DNA of 27,418 nt from a virus. Location of the stretch: the IMG/VR virus record IMGVR_UViG_3300006947_000065, positions 1 through 27,418 of that record; one strand, given 5' to 3'. This document shows, in pieces, positions 5,391 through 14,108 of this stretch (positions are counted from its first letter, which is position 1; every line of letters starts with the position of its first letter). Made by a program: the position numbers and the translations under genes. The notes under the pieces are model-generated. The model did no database searches and was not told the origin of the DNA. It saw only the letters and a program-made list of their open reading frames with translations.

Positions 5391-7617
5391 TTTATTTAGC
5401 CCTGTTCTTAAAGCAGTGCCTGCTAATGTTTTGTCTACCAAAAACAAATCAAAAACATGGCAATATGGCTACAATGAAAAATATGATTTTGTAGTTATAT
5501 CTAAATCAGGACAGATTCAAGATATAATAAACATTAATGGATTAAAGATTGCTTTACCTAAGCCACCATCCAAAGTCTACAAGCGTTCTAAAAGCAAAAA
5601 AGAGCAATATTGGAAAGCAACTGAAGTTCACAAAGATTTAAAAAGAATTCAATCAATATTTCAATGGCATGAAGCTCCTATACAATTTAAAAATAAATGG
5701 GTTGATTATATTGAACAAGAGTTTGATAGAAGAGAAGAAGGTTTTTGGTTTATAAATAATAGTGTTCCTACTTACATCACAGGAACACATTACATGTATT
5801 TACAATGGACTAAGATTGATGTTGGTCATCCTGACTTTAGAGAAGCTAATAGATTATTTTACATTTTTTGGGAAGCGTGTAAGGCTGACAAACGAAGTTT
5901 TGGAATGTGTTATTTAAAAATAAGACGTTCGGGGTTTTCATTTATGAGCTCGTGCGAGGGTGTGAATACTGCGACCATTACTAAAGATTCTAGAGTTGGT
6001 ATACTATCTAAAACAGGAGCGGATGCTAAAAAAATGTTTACTGATAAGATAGTTCCTATATCTAACAATTACCCTTTCTTTTTTAAACCCATACAAGATG
6101 GTATGGATAAACCTAAAACTGAATTAGCTTATCGTGTTCCGGCCTCTAAAATAACCAAGAAAAACATGTATACTGTTAGTGAAAATGATTTAGAAGGATT
6201 AGACACTACTATTGACTGGAAGAATACATCTGACAACAGTTATGATGGAGAAAAATTACAACTGCTTTTGCATGATGAAAGTGGTAAATGGGAACGCCCG
6301 GAAAACATATTAAATAACTGGAGGGTTACCAAAACTTGTTTACGTTTAGGAAGTAGAATAATAGGTAAATGTATGATGGGATCAACATCAAATGCATTAG
6401 ACAAAGGGGGTAGAAATTTTAAAGATTTATTTGAAGCTTCAGATTGTTTAAAAAGAAATCAAAATGGCCAAACTAAAAGTGGGTTATATAATTTGTTTAT
6501 TCCTATGGAGTGGAATATGGAGGGGTTTATTGACCGTTATGGTATGCCTGTTTTTAATAATTCTGAAGATAAAATAATAGGCATTGATGGTGAGCTAATA
6601 AAACAAGGTGCTGTAGATTATTGGAGAAATGAAGTAGACTCTTTAACTTCAGATCCTGATGCGTTAAATGAATTTTATAGGCAGTTTCCTAGAACAGAAT
6701 CGCATGCATTTAGAGATGAGAGTAAACAATCATTATTTAATCTTACTAAAATATATCAGCAAATTGACTATAACGATTCTTTAAATATACACCATCATGT
6801 AACTCAAGGATCTTTTTATTGGAAAGATGGGATACAAGATTCTAGTGTAATATGGTCTCCAAATAAAAGAGGAAGATTTTTTGTAACTTACACTCCTAAA
6901 GCCGCACTTCAAAACAATGTGATTGTTAGGGCTGGTAAAAAATATCCAGGCAACGAACACATAGGAACATTTGGGTGCGACTCTTATGATATTTCAGGCG
7001 TGGTTGTTGGGAAAGGTTCTAACGGAGCTTTACATGGGTTAACCAAATTCAACATGGATGATGCGCCAAGTAATGAATTCTTTTTAGAATATATTGCTAG
7101 ACCTCAAACGGCTGAAATATTTTTTGAAGAAGTGTTAATGGCTTGTGTGTTTTATGGCATGCCAATATTATGTGAGAATAATAAACCTCGTTTATTGTAT
7201 CATTTTAAAAATAGAGGATACAGGGGGTTTTGTTTAAATAGACCTGATAAGGTTTATAATAAATTATCTAAGACTGAAAGAGAGTTAGGAGGAATTCCTA
7301 ACACCTCTGAAGATGTAAAACAATCACACGCCTCTGCTATTGAGTCGTATATTGAAAAACATGTAGGTTTGGATTTAGAAGGGACTTATAGAGATAAAGA
7401 CGATATGGGAAATATGTATTTTCGCAAAACTTTAGAAGATTGGGCAAAGTTCGATATATCTAACAGAACAAAATTTGATGCTTCTATTAGTTCAGGTCTG
7501 GCAATTATGGCAAATCAAAAACACCTCTATACTCCGGTAGAAAAAAAATCAAAAATAAGCATTAACTTTGCAAGATATAATAATAAAAATTCAGTAAGTC
7601 AATTACTTAATAAATGA
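5368..7617 (+). CDS. terL: Terminase large subunit
   Basis: This 749-residue protein is the ATP-driven DNA packaging motor and nuclease. The ATPase half shows a variant Walker A at LKIRRSGFSF (about 183-192), lacking the usual lysine before S/T, and a Walker B at LLLHDE (299-304) with D303 and E304 as the acidic pair, followed by GKWE. The nuclease half shows an RNase H-like first acid in GCDSYD (D538), a second in LCEN (E603), and a late acid in TKFDASISSGLA (about D704). The frame is open only from 5344 and the codon at 5368 is TTG; the first in-frame ATG (codon 143) lies well inside the conserved protein. A TTG start that overlaps the previous gene by 23 bases is therefore the best choice, preceded by an AAAAGGA stretch. 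The stop overlaps the portal start (ATGA). Confidence 0.93.
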   Translation: MQNQDQNNLFSPVLKAVPANVLSTKNKSKTWQYGYNEKYDFVVISKSGQIQDIININGLKIALPKPPSKVYKRSKSKKEQYWKATEVHKDLKRIQSIFQWHEAPIQFKNKWVDYIEQEFDRREEGFWFINNSVPTYITGTHYMYLQWTKIDVGHPDFREANRLFYIFWEACKADKRSFGMCYLKIRRSGFSFMSSCEGVNTATITKDSRVGILSKTGADAKKMFTDKIVPISNNYPFFFKPIQDGMDKPKTELAYRVPASKITKKNMYTVSENDLEGLDTTIDWKNTSDNSYDGEKLQLLLHDESGKWERPENILNNWRVTKTCLRLGSRIIGKCMMGSTSNALDKGGRNFKDLFEASDCLKRNQNGQTKSGLYNLFIPMEWNMEGFIDRYGMPVFNNSEDKIIGIDGELIKQGAVDYWRNEVDSLTSDPDALNEFYRQFPRTESHAFRDESKQSLFNLTKIYQQIDYNDSLNIHHHVTQGSFYWKDGIQDSSVIWSPNKRGRFFVTYTPKAALQNNVIVRAGKKYPGNEHIGTFGCDSYDISGVVVGKGSNGALHGLTKFNMDDAPSNEFFLEYIARPQTAEIFFEEVLMACVFYGMPILCENNKPRLLYHFKNRGYRGFCLNRPDKVYNKLSKTERELGGIPNTSEDVKQSHASAIESYIEKHVGLDLEGTYRDKDDMGNMYFRKTLEDWAKFDISNRTKFDASISSGLAIMANQKHLYTPVEKKSKISINFARYNNKNSVSQLLNK

Positions 7618-10049
7618 AAGAAGTAACTATAGATATACAGACTGCTGCATTTCCAGATCAATTTGCTTCAGATTCAACAAAAAGTACATTAGAATATGGC
7701 CTTAGAATAGGTCAAGCTATTCAATACGAATGGTTTAGAAGAGACGCTGGTAGTTGTAGATTTTATAATCAATGGGGTGAGTTTATGCGTCTACGTCTTT
7801 ATGCTAGAGGTGAACAATCTGTAGCAAAATACAAAAATGAATTAGCAATAGATGGAGACTTAAGTTACTTAAATTTAGATTGGACTCCTATTCCTATTAT
7901 ACCAAAATTTGTTGACATTGTTGTAAACGGCATGTCTGACAGACTTTTTAAAGTTAAAGCTTACGCAGAAGACGCAATGTCAGCGGAGAAAAGAAATGAA
8001 TTTCAAGAAATGGTTGAGAAGGATATGATATCAAAAGATATGATACTTCAAGCTGAACAAGATTTTGGGATGGAATTATTTCAAACTCCTGAAAATGAAT
8101 TGCCAGAATCCAACGATGAGTTGGAGCTGTATATGCAAATGAAGTACAAACCTGCGATTGAGATTGCAGAAGAAGAAGCTATTAATACTCTTTTAGCAGA
8201 AAATCATTATAATGATACTCGTAGTCGTGTAGATTATGATATTACCACACTAGGTATGGGTGTTACAAAACACGAATTTTTACCTGGTCAAGGAGTAAAA
8301 GTAGATTATGTAGATCCTGCTAATGTTGTTTATAGCTACACAGAAGACCCTTACTTTAAAGATTGTTTTTATTGGGGAGAAATTAAAACAGTTCCAATAA
8401 CAGAGCTTATTAAAATTGACCCTTCACTTACTAATGATGATTTAGAGGAGATTTCAAAATACAGTCAATCGTGGTATAATTATTTTAATAATGCTCAATT
8501 TTATCAAAACAGTTTGTTTTATAGAGATACTGCTACGTTAATGTATTTTAATTATAAAACTACACATACTTTTGTTTACAAAAGAAAAAAAATAAATGAA
8601 GGTGCTTTTAAAACGGTTGAAAAAGATGACCAGTTTAATCCACCACAAGAAAAGATGGATGAGGGTGAGTTTGAAAGAATAGAAAAAAGGATAGACGTAT
8701 GGTATGATGGTGTAATGGTAATGGGAACTAACATTGTTTTAAAATGGGAGTTAGCAGAAAATATGGTTAGACCTAAATCTTCAAACCAGTTTGCATTACC
8801 TAACTACATAGCATGTGCGCCTAGAATGTATAAAGGTGGGCTAGAGTCTTTAGTAAGAAGAATGATTCCATTTGCAGATTTAATTCAAATGACTCATTTA
8901 AAAATACAACAAGTAGTATCAAGAGTTGTGCCAGATGGTGTCTTTATAGATGCAGATGGATTAAATGAAGTAGATTTAGGAACTGGAAATGCATATAACC
9001 CTGAAGACGCATTACGTTTGTATTTTCAAACAGGTAGTGTTGTTGGTCGAAGTTATACTCAAGACGGTGAATATAATAATGCCAGAGTTCCTATAACTCA
9101 ATTAACTTCTAATAGTGGTGCTAGTAAAATGCAAATGTTAATTGCAAACTATAATCATTATTTAGATATGATTAGACAGGTTACTGGATTAAACGAAGCA
9201 AGAGACGGCTCAATGCCAGATCCTAATTCTTTAGTTGGTGTTCAAAAACTAGCTGCATTAAATTCTAATACCGCAACAAGACATATTCTTCAAGGTAGCT
9301 TATATATAACAAGAACAATTGCGGAAGCATTGTCTATTAGAACTGCTGACATATTAGAATACTCTGACTTTGCTGATGAGTTTGCTATGCAAATAGGGAA
9401 ATATAATTTAAATATAATTAAGGAGATTAAAGATTTATATTTACACGATTTTGGAATATTTATTGAAATGGCTCCAGACGAAGAGCAGCAAGCTATGTTA
9501 GAACAAAACATTCAAATGGCTTTGTCTAAAGAAAATATTAGTTTAGAAGATGCTATAGATATTAGAGAATTAAATAATATTAAAATGGCTAATCAACTTC
9601 TTAAATTAAAACGTAAGAAAAAACAAGAAGCCGAACAAGCGCAGCAAGCTCAAGCTCAACAAATGCAAGCACAAATGCAAATGCAGGCGCAGCAAGCGCA
9701 AGCTCAACTTGACGCTCAAAAAACACAAATGGAAACTCAATCTAAAATACAGATTAAAGAAAGTGAGATGAATTTTGATGTTCAAAAATTACAAATGGAA
9801 GCTCAATTAAAAGAAAAATTAATGCAAACGGAATTTAATTTCCAGATGCAATTAAAAGGTGTTGAGCAATCTCAGTTAGATCAAAGAGAGCAAAATAAAG
9901 AGCAAGCAAAAGATCAACGAATAAGCCAACAATCTACTCAAACTTCAAAAATGATTGAGCAGAAAAAAAGAGATTTACCAGCTATTAATTTTGAGTCTAA
10001 CGAAGATAGTTTAGATGGTTTTGATTTAGCAGAATTTGAACCTAGATAG
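7614..10049 (+). CDS. Portal protein
   Basis: This 811-residue protein is assigned as the portal: a dodecameric ring at one capsid vertex through which DNA enters and leaves. It follows the terminase with an ATGA overlap and precedes the scaffold-like and capsid genes. Residues ~85-120 (LDWTPIPIIPKFVDIVVNGM then SDRLFKVKAYAED) are typical of the portal clip/wing region of podoviruses. The core continues with alpha/beta segments such as KVDYVDPANVVYSYTEDPYF (about 229-248) and a long helical stem region (about 415-430 and 495-530). The C-terminal ~140 residues are a long glutamine- and methionine-rich coiled coil (Q675 onward, QAQQAQAQQMQAQ) that could form the portal barrel inside the capsid, followed by an acidic end. 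The length is large for P22-type portals (about 725 residues), mainly because of this tail. Confidence 0.9.
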   Translation: MKEVTIDIQTAAFPDQFASDSTKSTLEYGLRIGQAIQYEWFRRDAGSCRFYNQWGEFMRLRLYARGEQSVAKYKNELAIDGDLSYLNLDWTPIPIIPKFVDIVVNGMSDRLFKVKAYAEDAMSAEKRNEFQEMVEKDMISKDMILQAEQDFGMELFQTPENELPESNDELELYMQMKYKPAIEIAEEEAINTLLAENHYNDTRSRVDYDITTLGMGVTKHEFLPGQGVKVDYVDPANVVYSYTEDPYFKDCFYWGEIKTVPITELIKIDPSLTNDDLEEISKYSQSWYNYFNNAQFYQNSLFYRDTATLMYFNYKTTHTFVYKRKKINEGAFKTVEKDDQFNPPQEKMDEGEFERIEKRIDVWYDGVMVMGTNIVLKWELAENMVRPKSSNQFALPNYIACAPRMYKGGLESLVRRMIPFADLIQMTHLKIQQVVSRVVPDGVFIDADGLNEVDLGTGNAYNPEDALRLYFQTGSVVGRSYTQDGEYNNARVPITQLTSNSGASKMQMLIANYNHYLDMIRQVTGLNEARDGSMPDPNSLVGVQKLAALNSNTATRHILQGSLYITRTIAEALSIRTADILEYSDFADEFAMQIGKYNLNIIKEIKDLYLHDFGIFIEMAPDEEQQAMLEQNIQMALSKENISLEDAIDIRELNNIKMANQLLKLKRKKKQEAEQAQQAQAQQMQAQMQMQAQQAQAQLDAQKTQMETQSKIQIKESEMNFDVQKLQMEAQLKEKLMQTEFNFQMQLKGVEQSQLDQREQNKEQAKDQRISQQSTQTSKMIEQKKRDLPAINFESNEDSLDGFDLAEFEPR
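9636..9720 (+). repeat. Imperfect CAAGCx/CAAATG codon-pair repeat in portal C-terminus
   Basis: About 85 bases consist of alternating CAA/CAG and GCN/ATG codons, coding for Gln-Ala and Gln-Met pairs. The tract is a low-complexity, slippage-prone stretch in a helical portal tail. Length variation between relatives would be expected here. Confidence 0.7.
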
Positions 10050-10082
10050 TTTATAGGCTTAAAAATGTATATATTAAATGTG

Positions 10083-10090
10083 TAACTTTA
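10083..10090 (+). promoter_or_regulatory. Possible degenerate -7 promoter box before scaffold-like gene
   Basis: TAACTTTA matches seven of eight positions of TAnnTTTG and lies in the 57-base gap after the portal gene, ending 16 bases before the 10107 ATG. It is weak, but the gap is one of the few long ones in the region and precedes the scaffold-capsid pair. Confidence 0.28.
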
Positions 10091-10106
10091 CTAAAAATTA
10101 AATTAA

Positions 10107-11237
10107 ATGGAAATAAAAGTAAGAGACTTAGGTTTTTTGGAAGAAAAATCCCAAGCAGAAGTTGAACAACAGCTGCTAAAAGATCATGAAGAAAAATTTG
10201 AAGAGAATCAAACTCCTGTTGTTACAGACAACAAAGTAGATTTTTCAAAAGATAAAGAAGTAAAAGAAGAAGAGAAATTAGATGCGTCACTACCCTTACC
10301 GGAATTAAGTGACACAGACGTTCTTTCATATATAAAAAATAGATACAACAAAGACATTAATTCTGTCGATGAATTGTTTGCGGAAAAAGAGGCAAATGAG
10401 GAATTACCTGAAGATGTGTCTGCGTATTTTAAGTACAAAAAGGAAACCGGGCGTGGTATTGAAGACTTTTATAATTTACAAAAAGATTTCAATACAATGG
10501 ACGATGACATTGTACTAGCTAATTATTATAGTTCGACTGAAGACGGGTTGGATGAAATAGATATTCAAGATATCATTGAGGATAAATTTAGTTTTGACGA
10601 AGACTTAGATGAACCAAAAGATATTAAGAAAATCAAATTAGCGAAAAAACGAGAACTTGCGAAAGCTAAAAAGTTTTTAAATGAACAAAAAGATAAATAT
10701 AAAACTCCTCTTGAGTCAAGTGGGGGTGGGTTATCGGAAGATCAAAAAGAAAATTTAACTGCCTACAAAAGTTACATAGAGAAATCTAAAAGTCAAGAAG
10801 ATGAGGGTAAAAGAAAGTATGATTATTTCTTAAATAAAACCGATGAGGTTTTTAACAGCGAATTCAAAGGTTTTGATTTTACTGTTGGTGATAATGATTT
10901 TACATTCAAGCCTGGAACTGCTGAAGAACTTAAAAATGTTCAATCTGATGTTAATAATTTTATTAGCAAATTTTTAAACGAAGATGGTTTGATGCAAGAT
11001 CCAAAAGGATATCATCGTTCATTAGCAGTAGCTATGAATCCTGATAAATTTGCTCAATTCTTTTATGATCAAGGTATGTCAAAAGCTGTAGATGATGTTA
11101 GTAGAAAATCTAAAAACATTAACATGGATATTAGACAAACGCCACAAACAGTATCAAAAAATGGGATAAAAATAAAACCTGTTGGAAATACTGAAAGTGG
11201 AAGAGGACTCAAAATTAGAAGCATTAAAAAAAGTTAA
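10107..11237 (+). CDS. Putative scaffolding / capsid assembly protein
   Basis: This 376-residue protein lies between portal and major capsid genes, the usual place of the scaffold. It is highly charged, with alternating acidic and basic helices: an acidic N-terminal part (KVRDLGFLEEKSQAEVEQQLL, then KEVKEEEKLD), a strongly acidic centre (FSFDEDLDEPKD near 170-180), a lysine-rich coiled-coil stretch (IKLAKKRELAKAKKFLNEQKDKY), and a basic C-terminus (KIKPVG...GRGLKIRSIKKS). Scaffold proteins typically have this helical, low-hydrophobicity character and a basic C-terminal helix-turn-helix that docks on the capsid protein; the basic tail here fits that. No protease motif is visible, so an assembly protease fusion is not supported. 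Function is inferred from position and composition. Confidence 0.7.
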   Translation: MEIKVRDLGFLEEKSQAEVEQQLLKDHEEKFEENQTPVVTDNKVDFSKDKEVKEEEKLDASLPLPELSDTDVLSYIKNRYNKDINSVDELFAEKEANEELPEDVSAYFKYKKETGRGIEDFYNLQKDFNTMDDDIVLANYYSSTEDGLDEIDIQDIIEDKFSFDEDLDEPKDIKKIKLAKKRELAKAKKFLNEQKDKYKTPLESSGGGLSEDQKENLTAYKSYIEKSKSQEDEGKRKYDYFLNKTDEVFNSEFKGFDFTVGDNDFTFKPGTAEELKNVQSDVNNFISKFLNEDGLMQDPKGYHRSLAVAMNPDKFAQFFYDQGMSKAVDDVSRKSKNINMDIRQTPQTVSKNGIKIKPVGNTESGRGLKIRSIKKS

Positions 11238-11259
11238 ACATTAAAAAAATTAAAAAATT

Positions 11260-12714
11260 ATGGCAGTAAACGTAGCCCCGGGATTTGATTTACAACCAAG
11301 TGCCCAACAACAAGCTCTAAGTACAAATTATATAACAAACTTTAATTTCTTAGACCAATACCTTCCTGACACTTACGAAAAAGAATTCGAAAGATACGGG
11401 AATAGAACAATAGCGTCATTCTTAAGAATGGTTGGCGCTGAAATGCCTTCAAACTCTGACCTTATAAAATGGGCAGAACAAGGTAGATTACATACTAAGT
11501 ACACAGGATGTACTCCAGTAGCAATTGGAGCTGGAAACGATAGTTCAACATGGACAATTCCAAATGCTAATTTTAATCCAGCAATTGGAGCATCTACTTC
11601 AGCTGCATTAAGAGTAGGACAAACAGTTATGATTTCTTCGGAAGGCGTAGGTGGTACTCTTACAAATAAAGGCGTAGTAACAACAGGCCCAACAGCAGGA
11701 GCAGCCGCACAAACAGTAGTAATAGCTTACTATGAAGCAGGTGGACAAGCAATGGCTGACGATGCACCTTGTACTATTTTTATTTATGGATCTGAATTTG
11801 CTAAAGGAACTAACGGAATGGTTGGATCTAACGAATCAGATGATATTTTCTTTGAAAATAAACCAATTATTATAAAAGATAAATACTCTGTATCTGGATC
11901 AGATATGGCTCAAATTGGATGGGTTGAAGTAACTGGTGAAGATGGCGTAAGCGGATACCTTTGGTATTTAAAGTCTGAGCACGATACTAGACTTCGTTTT
12001 GAAGATTATTTAGAAACTGCAATGTTAGAAGCAGTACCTGCAGAAGTAGGTTCTGGAGCATCAGCAGCACTTGGAAACGGTACAGCTGTAGCTGGAGCGC
12101 CAACAGGAGCAGGTTCTGAAGGTATTTTCTATGTAGTTGGAAATAGAGGTAATGTATTTGGAGGTGGTAACCCACAAAATCTAGGTGCATTTGATAATAT
12201 TATCCAAAGACTTGATAAGCAAGGAGCTATTGAAGAAAATGTTATTTTTGTAAATAGACAATTTTCATTTGATATTGACGATATGTTAGCAGCACAAAAC
12301 TCTTATGGAGCAGGTGGTACATCTTATGGTCTTTTTGACAATGATAAAGACATGGCTTTAAATCTTGGATTTACAGGATTTAGAAGAGGTTATGACTTCT
12401 ATAAGTCTGACTGGAAATATCTTAACGATCCTACTATGAGAGGTGGACTTATTGCTGGTGCAATCAACGGACTTTTAGTTCCTGCTGGTTCAACGTCAGT
12501 TTATGACCAAATCTTAGGTAAGAACGCTAAAAGACCTTTCTTACATGTTAGATATAGAGCTTCAGAAACTGAAGACAGAAGATACAAAACTTGGATTACT
12601 GGTTCTGCCGGTGGAGCAAGAACTTCTGACTTGGATGCAATGGAAGTAAATTTCCTATCAGAAAGAGCTGTATGTACTTTAGGTGCAAACAACTTCTTCT
12701 TATTCCAAAACTAA
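11260..12714 (+). CDS. Major capsid protein
   Basis: This 484-residue protein is the shell subunit, probably of the HK97 fold. It follows the scaffold-like gene and precedes a strong terminator. The N-terminus (residues 15-75: ALSTNYITNFNFLDQYLPD, then YGNRTIASFLRMVGAEMPS) would form the N-arm and first helix. A Gly/Ala/Thr-rich region (about 80-160) suggests an E-loop or insertion domain. The C-terminal third contains RFEDYLETAMLE, a GFRRGYDFYKSDWKYLNDP segment and KRPFLHVRYRASETEDRRYK. The protein ends SERAVCTLGANNFFLFQ. The leader (attaaaaaaattaaaaaattATG) is exceptionally A-rich, typical of efficient Bacteroidetes initiation, and the gene uses more C-ending codons (such as CTT, AAC, TTC) than its neighbours, as expected for a very abundant product. 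No cleavage site is identifiable. Confidence 0.85.
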   Translation: MAVNVAPGFDLQPSAQQQALSTNYITNFNFLDQYLPDTYEKEFERYGNRTIASFLRMVGAEMPSNSDLIKWAEQGRLHTKYTGCTPVAIGAGNDSSTWTIPNANFNPAIGASTSAALRVGQTVMISSEGVGGTLTNKGVVTTGPTAGAAAQTVVIAYYEAGGQAMADDAPCTIFIYGSEFAKGTNGMVGSNESDDIFFENKPIIIKDKYSVSGSDMAQIGWVEVTGEDGVSGYLWYLKSEHDTRLRFEDYLETAMLEAVPAEVGSGASAALGNGTAVAGAPTGAGSEGIFYVVGNRGNVFGGGNPQNLGAFDNIIQRLDKQGAIEENVIFVNRQFSFDIDDMLAAQNSYGAGGTSYGLFDNDKDMALNLGFTGFRRGYDFYKSDWKYLNDPTMRGGLIAGAINGLLVPAGSTSVYDQILGKNAKRPFLHVRYRASETEDRRYKTWITGSAGGARTSDLDAMEVNFLSERAVCTLGANNFFLFQN

Positions 12715-12730
12715 GAATATCCTTAAAGTT

Positions 12731-12767
12731 TATCTCCGTCTTCGGGCGGAGGTACTCTTTATTTTTT
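12731..12767 (+). terminator. Rho-independent terminator after major capsid gene
   Basis: A 7-bp stem CTCCGTC/GGCGGAG (12734-12740 with 12745-12751, one G-T pair) closes a stable UUCG tetraloop. It is extended by three weaker pairs at 12731-12733/12752-12754 and followed by a T-rich run (CTCTTTATTTTTT). It begins 17 bases after the capsid stop and likely ends the packaging-capsid transcript. Confidence 0.88.
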
Positions 12768-12792
12768 ATAAATCAAATTAAATTATATTATA

Positions 12793-13548
12793 ATGAAAAA
12801 AAACATTACCCTTAAGACTAGAGCATACAGATTAACTAATGGAAAAGCTCCATTATCCTATATGCTATCATCACGACATTCTGCAAGATCTCCTTTATTA
12901 TATTTTGATGAAGATGAAGGCGTAAACAAGCCTTTAAGATATGCAAGAAACCAAAAAAGTCCATTTGAAGATGACCAAGATGGAAATGCAATTTTAGAGC
13001 CTGTTGTTTTTGAAGATGGCATGCTAGTTGTAGAAAGAGAAAACCAAGTATTACAAAAGTTTTTATCATTACATCCTCAGAACGGAACTGCTTTTGAAGA
13101 AGTAGATAACGCTAAAGATGCTAATATAGAATTACATCAATTAGATATAGAGCTAACTTCTCAAATTTTAGCTAAAGAATTAACTACTGAAAAATTAATT
13201 TCAGTTTCCAGAATATTAATGGGAAATCAATCAAACACATTAACTATTCCAGAATTAAAAAGAGACATATTAATTTATGCAAAAAATAATCCTGAAGAAT
13301 TTATAGAAACAGTAAAAGATCCGTTGTTAGAATTACAGGGCCATGTTGCTGAGTTTTTTGACAAAGGTTATTTAGCTTTTAAGAATAGAAATAAAGACGT
13401 ATATTTTAATCTTTCTGGTAATAAAAAGAAAATGTTAACAATCCCTTTTGCTGAAGATCCCAACTATGTAGTTGCGTCTTACATGCAAAGCGACAAAGGT
13501 GTAGAGGCATATAAGTTCTTAATAGATCGCTTAAAAAAAGATAATTAG
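12793..13548 (+). CDS. Unknown head-associated protein
   Basis: This 251-residue protein follows the capsid gene after the terminator. The N-terminal half (1-105) is compact and polar with beta-like segments (ITLKTRAYRLTNGKAPLSYML, then GNAILEPVVFEDGMLVVERENQVLQKFLSLHPQNG in outline). The second half is helical (IELHQLDIELTSQILAKELT, IPELKRDILIYAKNNPEEFIE, VAEFFDKGYLAF), ending in a short basic tail. No signal, membrane segment or catalytic motif is visible. The layout suggests a capsid-associated, head-completion or DNA-ejected protein, but I do not recognise the family. It may depend on readthrough of the terminator or on a weak unseen promoter in the 78-base gap. It starts at an ATG preceded by an A/T-rich leader (aaattatattata). 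Confidence 0.72.
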   Translation: MKKNITLKTRAYRLTNGKAPLSYMLSSRHSARSPLLYFDEDEGVNKPLRYARNQKSPFEDDQDGNAILEPVVFEDGMLVVERENQVLQKFLSLHPQNGTAFEEVDNAKDANIELHQLDIELTSQILAKELTTEKLISVSRILMGNQSNTLTIPELKRDILIYAKNNPEEFIETVKDPLLELQGHVAEFFDKGYLAFKNRNKDVYFNLSGNKKKMLTIPFAEDPNYVVASYMQSDKGVEAYKFLIDRLKKDN

Positions 13549-13554
13549 AAAGAT

Positions 13555-13562
13555 TATCTTTG
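13555..13562 (+). promoter_or_regulatory. Bacteroidetes-type -7 promoter box upstream of 13593 gene
   Basis: TATCTTTG is an exact TAnnTTTG match, seven bases after the 13548 stop and 31 bases before the 13593 ATG. Its surroundings (TTATCTTTGTnGATnAT) match the box at 25068 closely, pointing to a repeated phage promoter type. No clear -33 TTG is seen. Confidence 0.55.
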
Positions 13563-13592
13563 TAGATCATTAACCCATTAAAATTATTAACT

Positions 13593-14024
13593 ATGGACAA
13601 ATTTATCAAATTAAACATTGCTACAGCTGGAGCTGATCAAGGTTTAAAACTAATTTCTATTAACGACATTTTAGAAGTTAAACAAGAAAGCCTAACTGTA
13701 ATAAATATTTTTTACAAAGGCCTTTCTACTCATGGGACAGTCCCTGCTCAAGTAGCAATTTCAGACGGCCCTTCGCAAGCTGAATATGTTTTACTTAACT
13801 CAGTTCAGTCTTTAAAGATTACTTTAGCTAGCGATGCTTACGATCTCTTTAGCTGGAAGGACTTCTTAAACGAATCTATTGAAACTGCTTTGACATTATC
13901 ATGGCAACAGCCAGTTTTTACTCCAAGCGCAAGTTCATACCCTAAAAGTGCTGCGACTGGTAATCCACCAACAACAATTGCTACAATTGTTACAGGTACT
14001 AAGGATGCTGCATTACAATCGTAA
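13593..14024 (+). CDS. Putative auxiliary capsid / decoration protein
   Basis: This 143-residue protein is beta-rich and neutral, with no cysteine. Segments FIKLNIATAGADQGLKLISINDILEVKQES and TVINIFYKG alternate hydrophobic residues, followed by VLLNSVQSLKITLASDAYDLFSWKDFLNESIETALTLSW (helical towards its end). The last third is a Ser/Thr/Pro/Ala-rich flexible tail (about 105-143). The gene has a promoter-like box before it and a strong terminator straight after, giving it an expression unit of its own. This suits a small protein needed in many copies, such as a capsid decoration or cement protein. The structural role is inference; I do not recognise the family. Confidence 0.65.
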   Translation: MDKFIKLNIATAGADQGLKLISINDILEVKQESLTVINIFYKGLSTHGTVPAQVAISDGPSQAEYVLLNSVQSLKITLASDAYDLFSWKDFLNESIETALTLSWQQPVFTPSASSYPKSAATGNPPTTIATIVTGTKDAALQS

Positions 14025-14044
14025 GATTTAATTCTTATTAAAAT

Positions 14045-14082
14045 AAAAGAGAGGTTACAAAAAAAGTAACCTCTTTTTTTTT
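14045..14082 (+). terminator. Rho-independent terminator after 13593 gene
   Basis: A perfect 8-bp stem GAGGTTAC/GTAACCTC (14051-14058 with 14066-14073) encloses a seven-A loop. It extends by about six further pairs (one G-T) between the A-rich left flank and the T-run on the right. Nine Ts follow the core stem. It starts about 20 bases after the stop codon. Confidence 0.93.
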
Positions 14083-14085
14083 GTC

Positions 14086-14099
14086 TATATTTGTAAAAA
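14086..14099 (+). promoter_or_regulatory. Bacteroidetes-type -7 promoter box upstream of tail adaptor genes
   Basis: TATATTTG (14086-14093) exactly matches TAnnTTTG. It lies four bases beyond the preceding terminator's T-run and 15 bases before the 14109 ATG. The 14 bases from 14086 are identical to those at 2227. This back-to-back terminator and promoter probably starts the transcript for the adaptor, muzzle and downstream genes. Confidence 0.65.
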
Positions 14100-14108
14100 G
14101 AATTCGAC

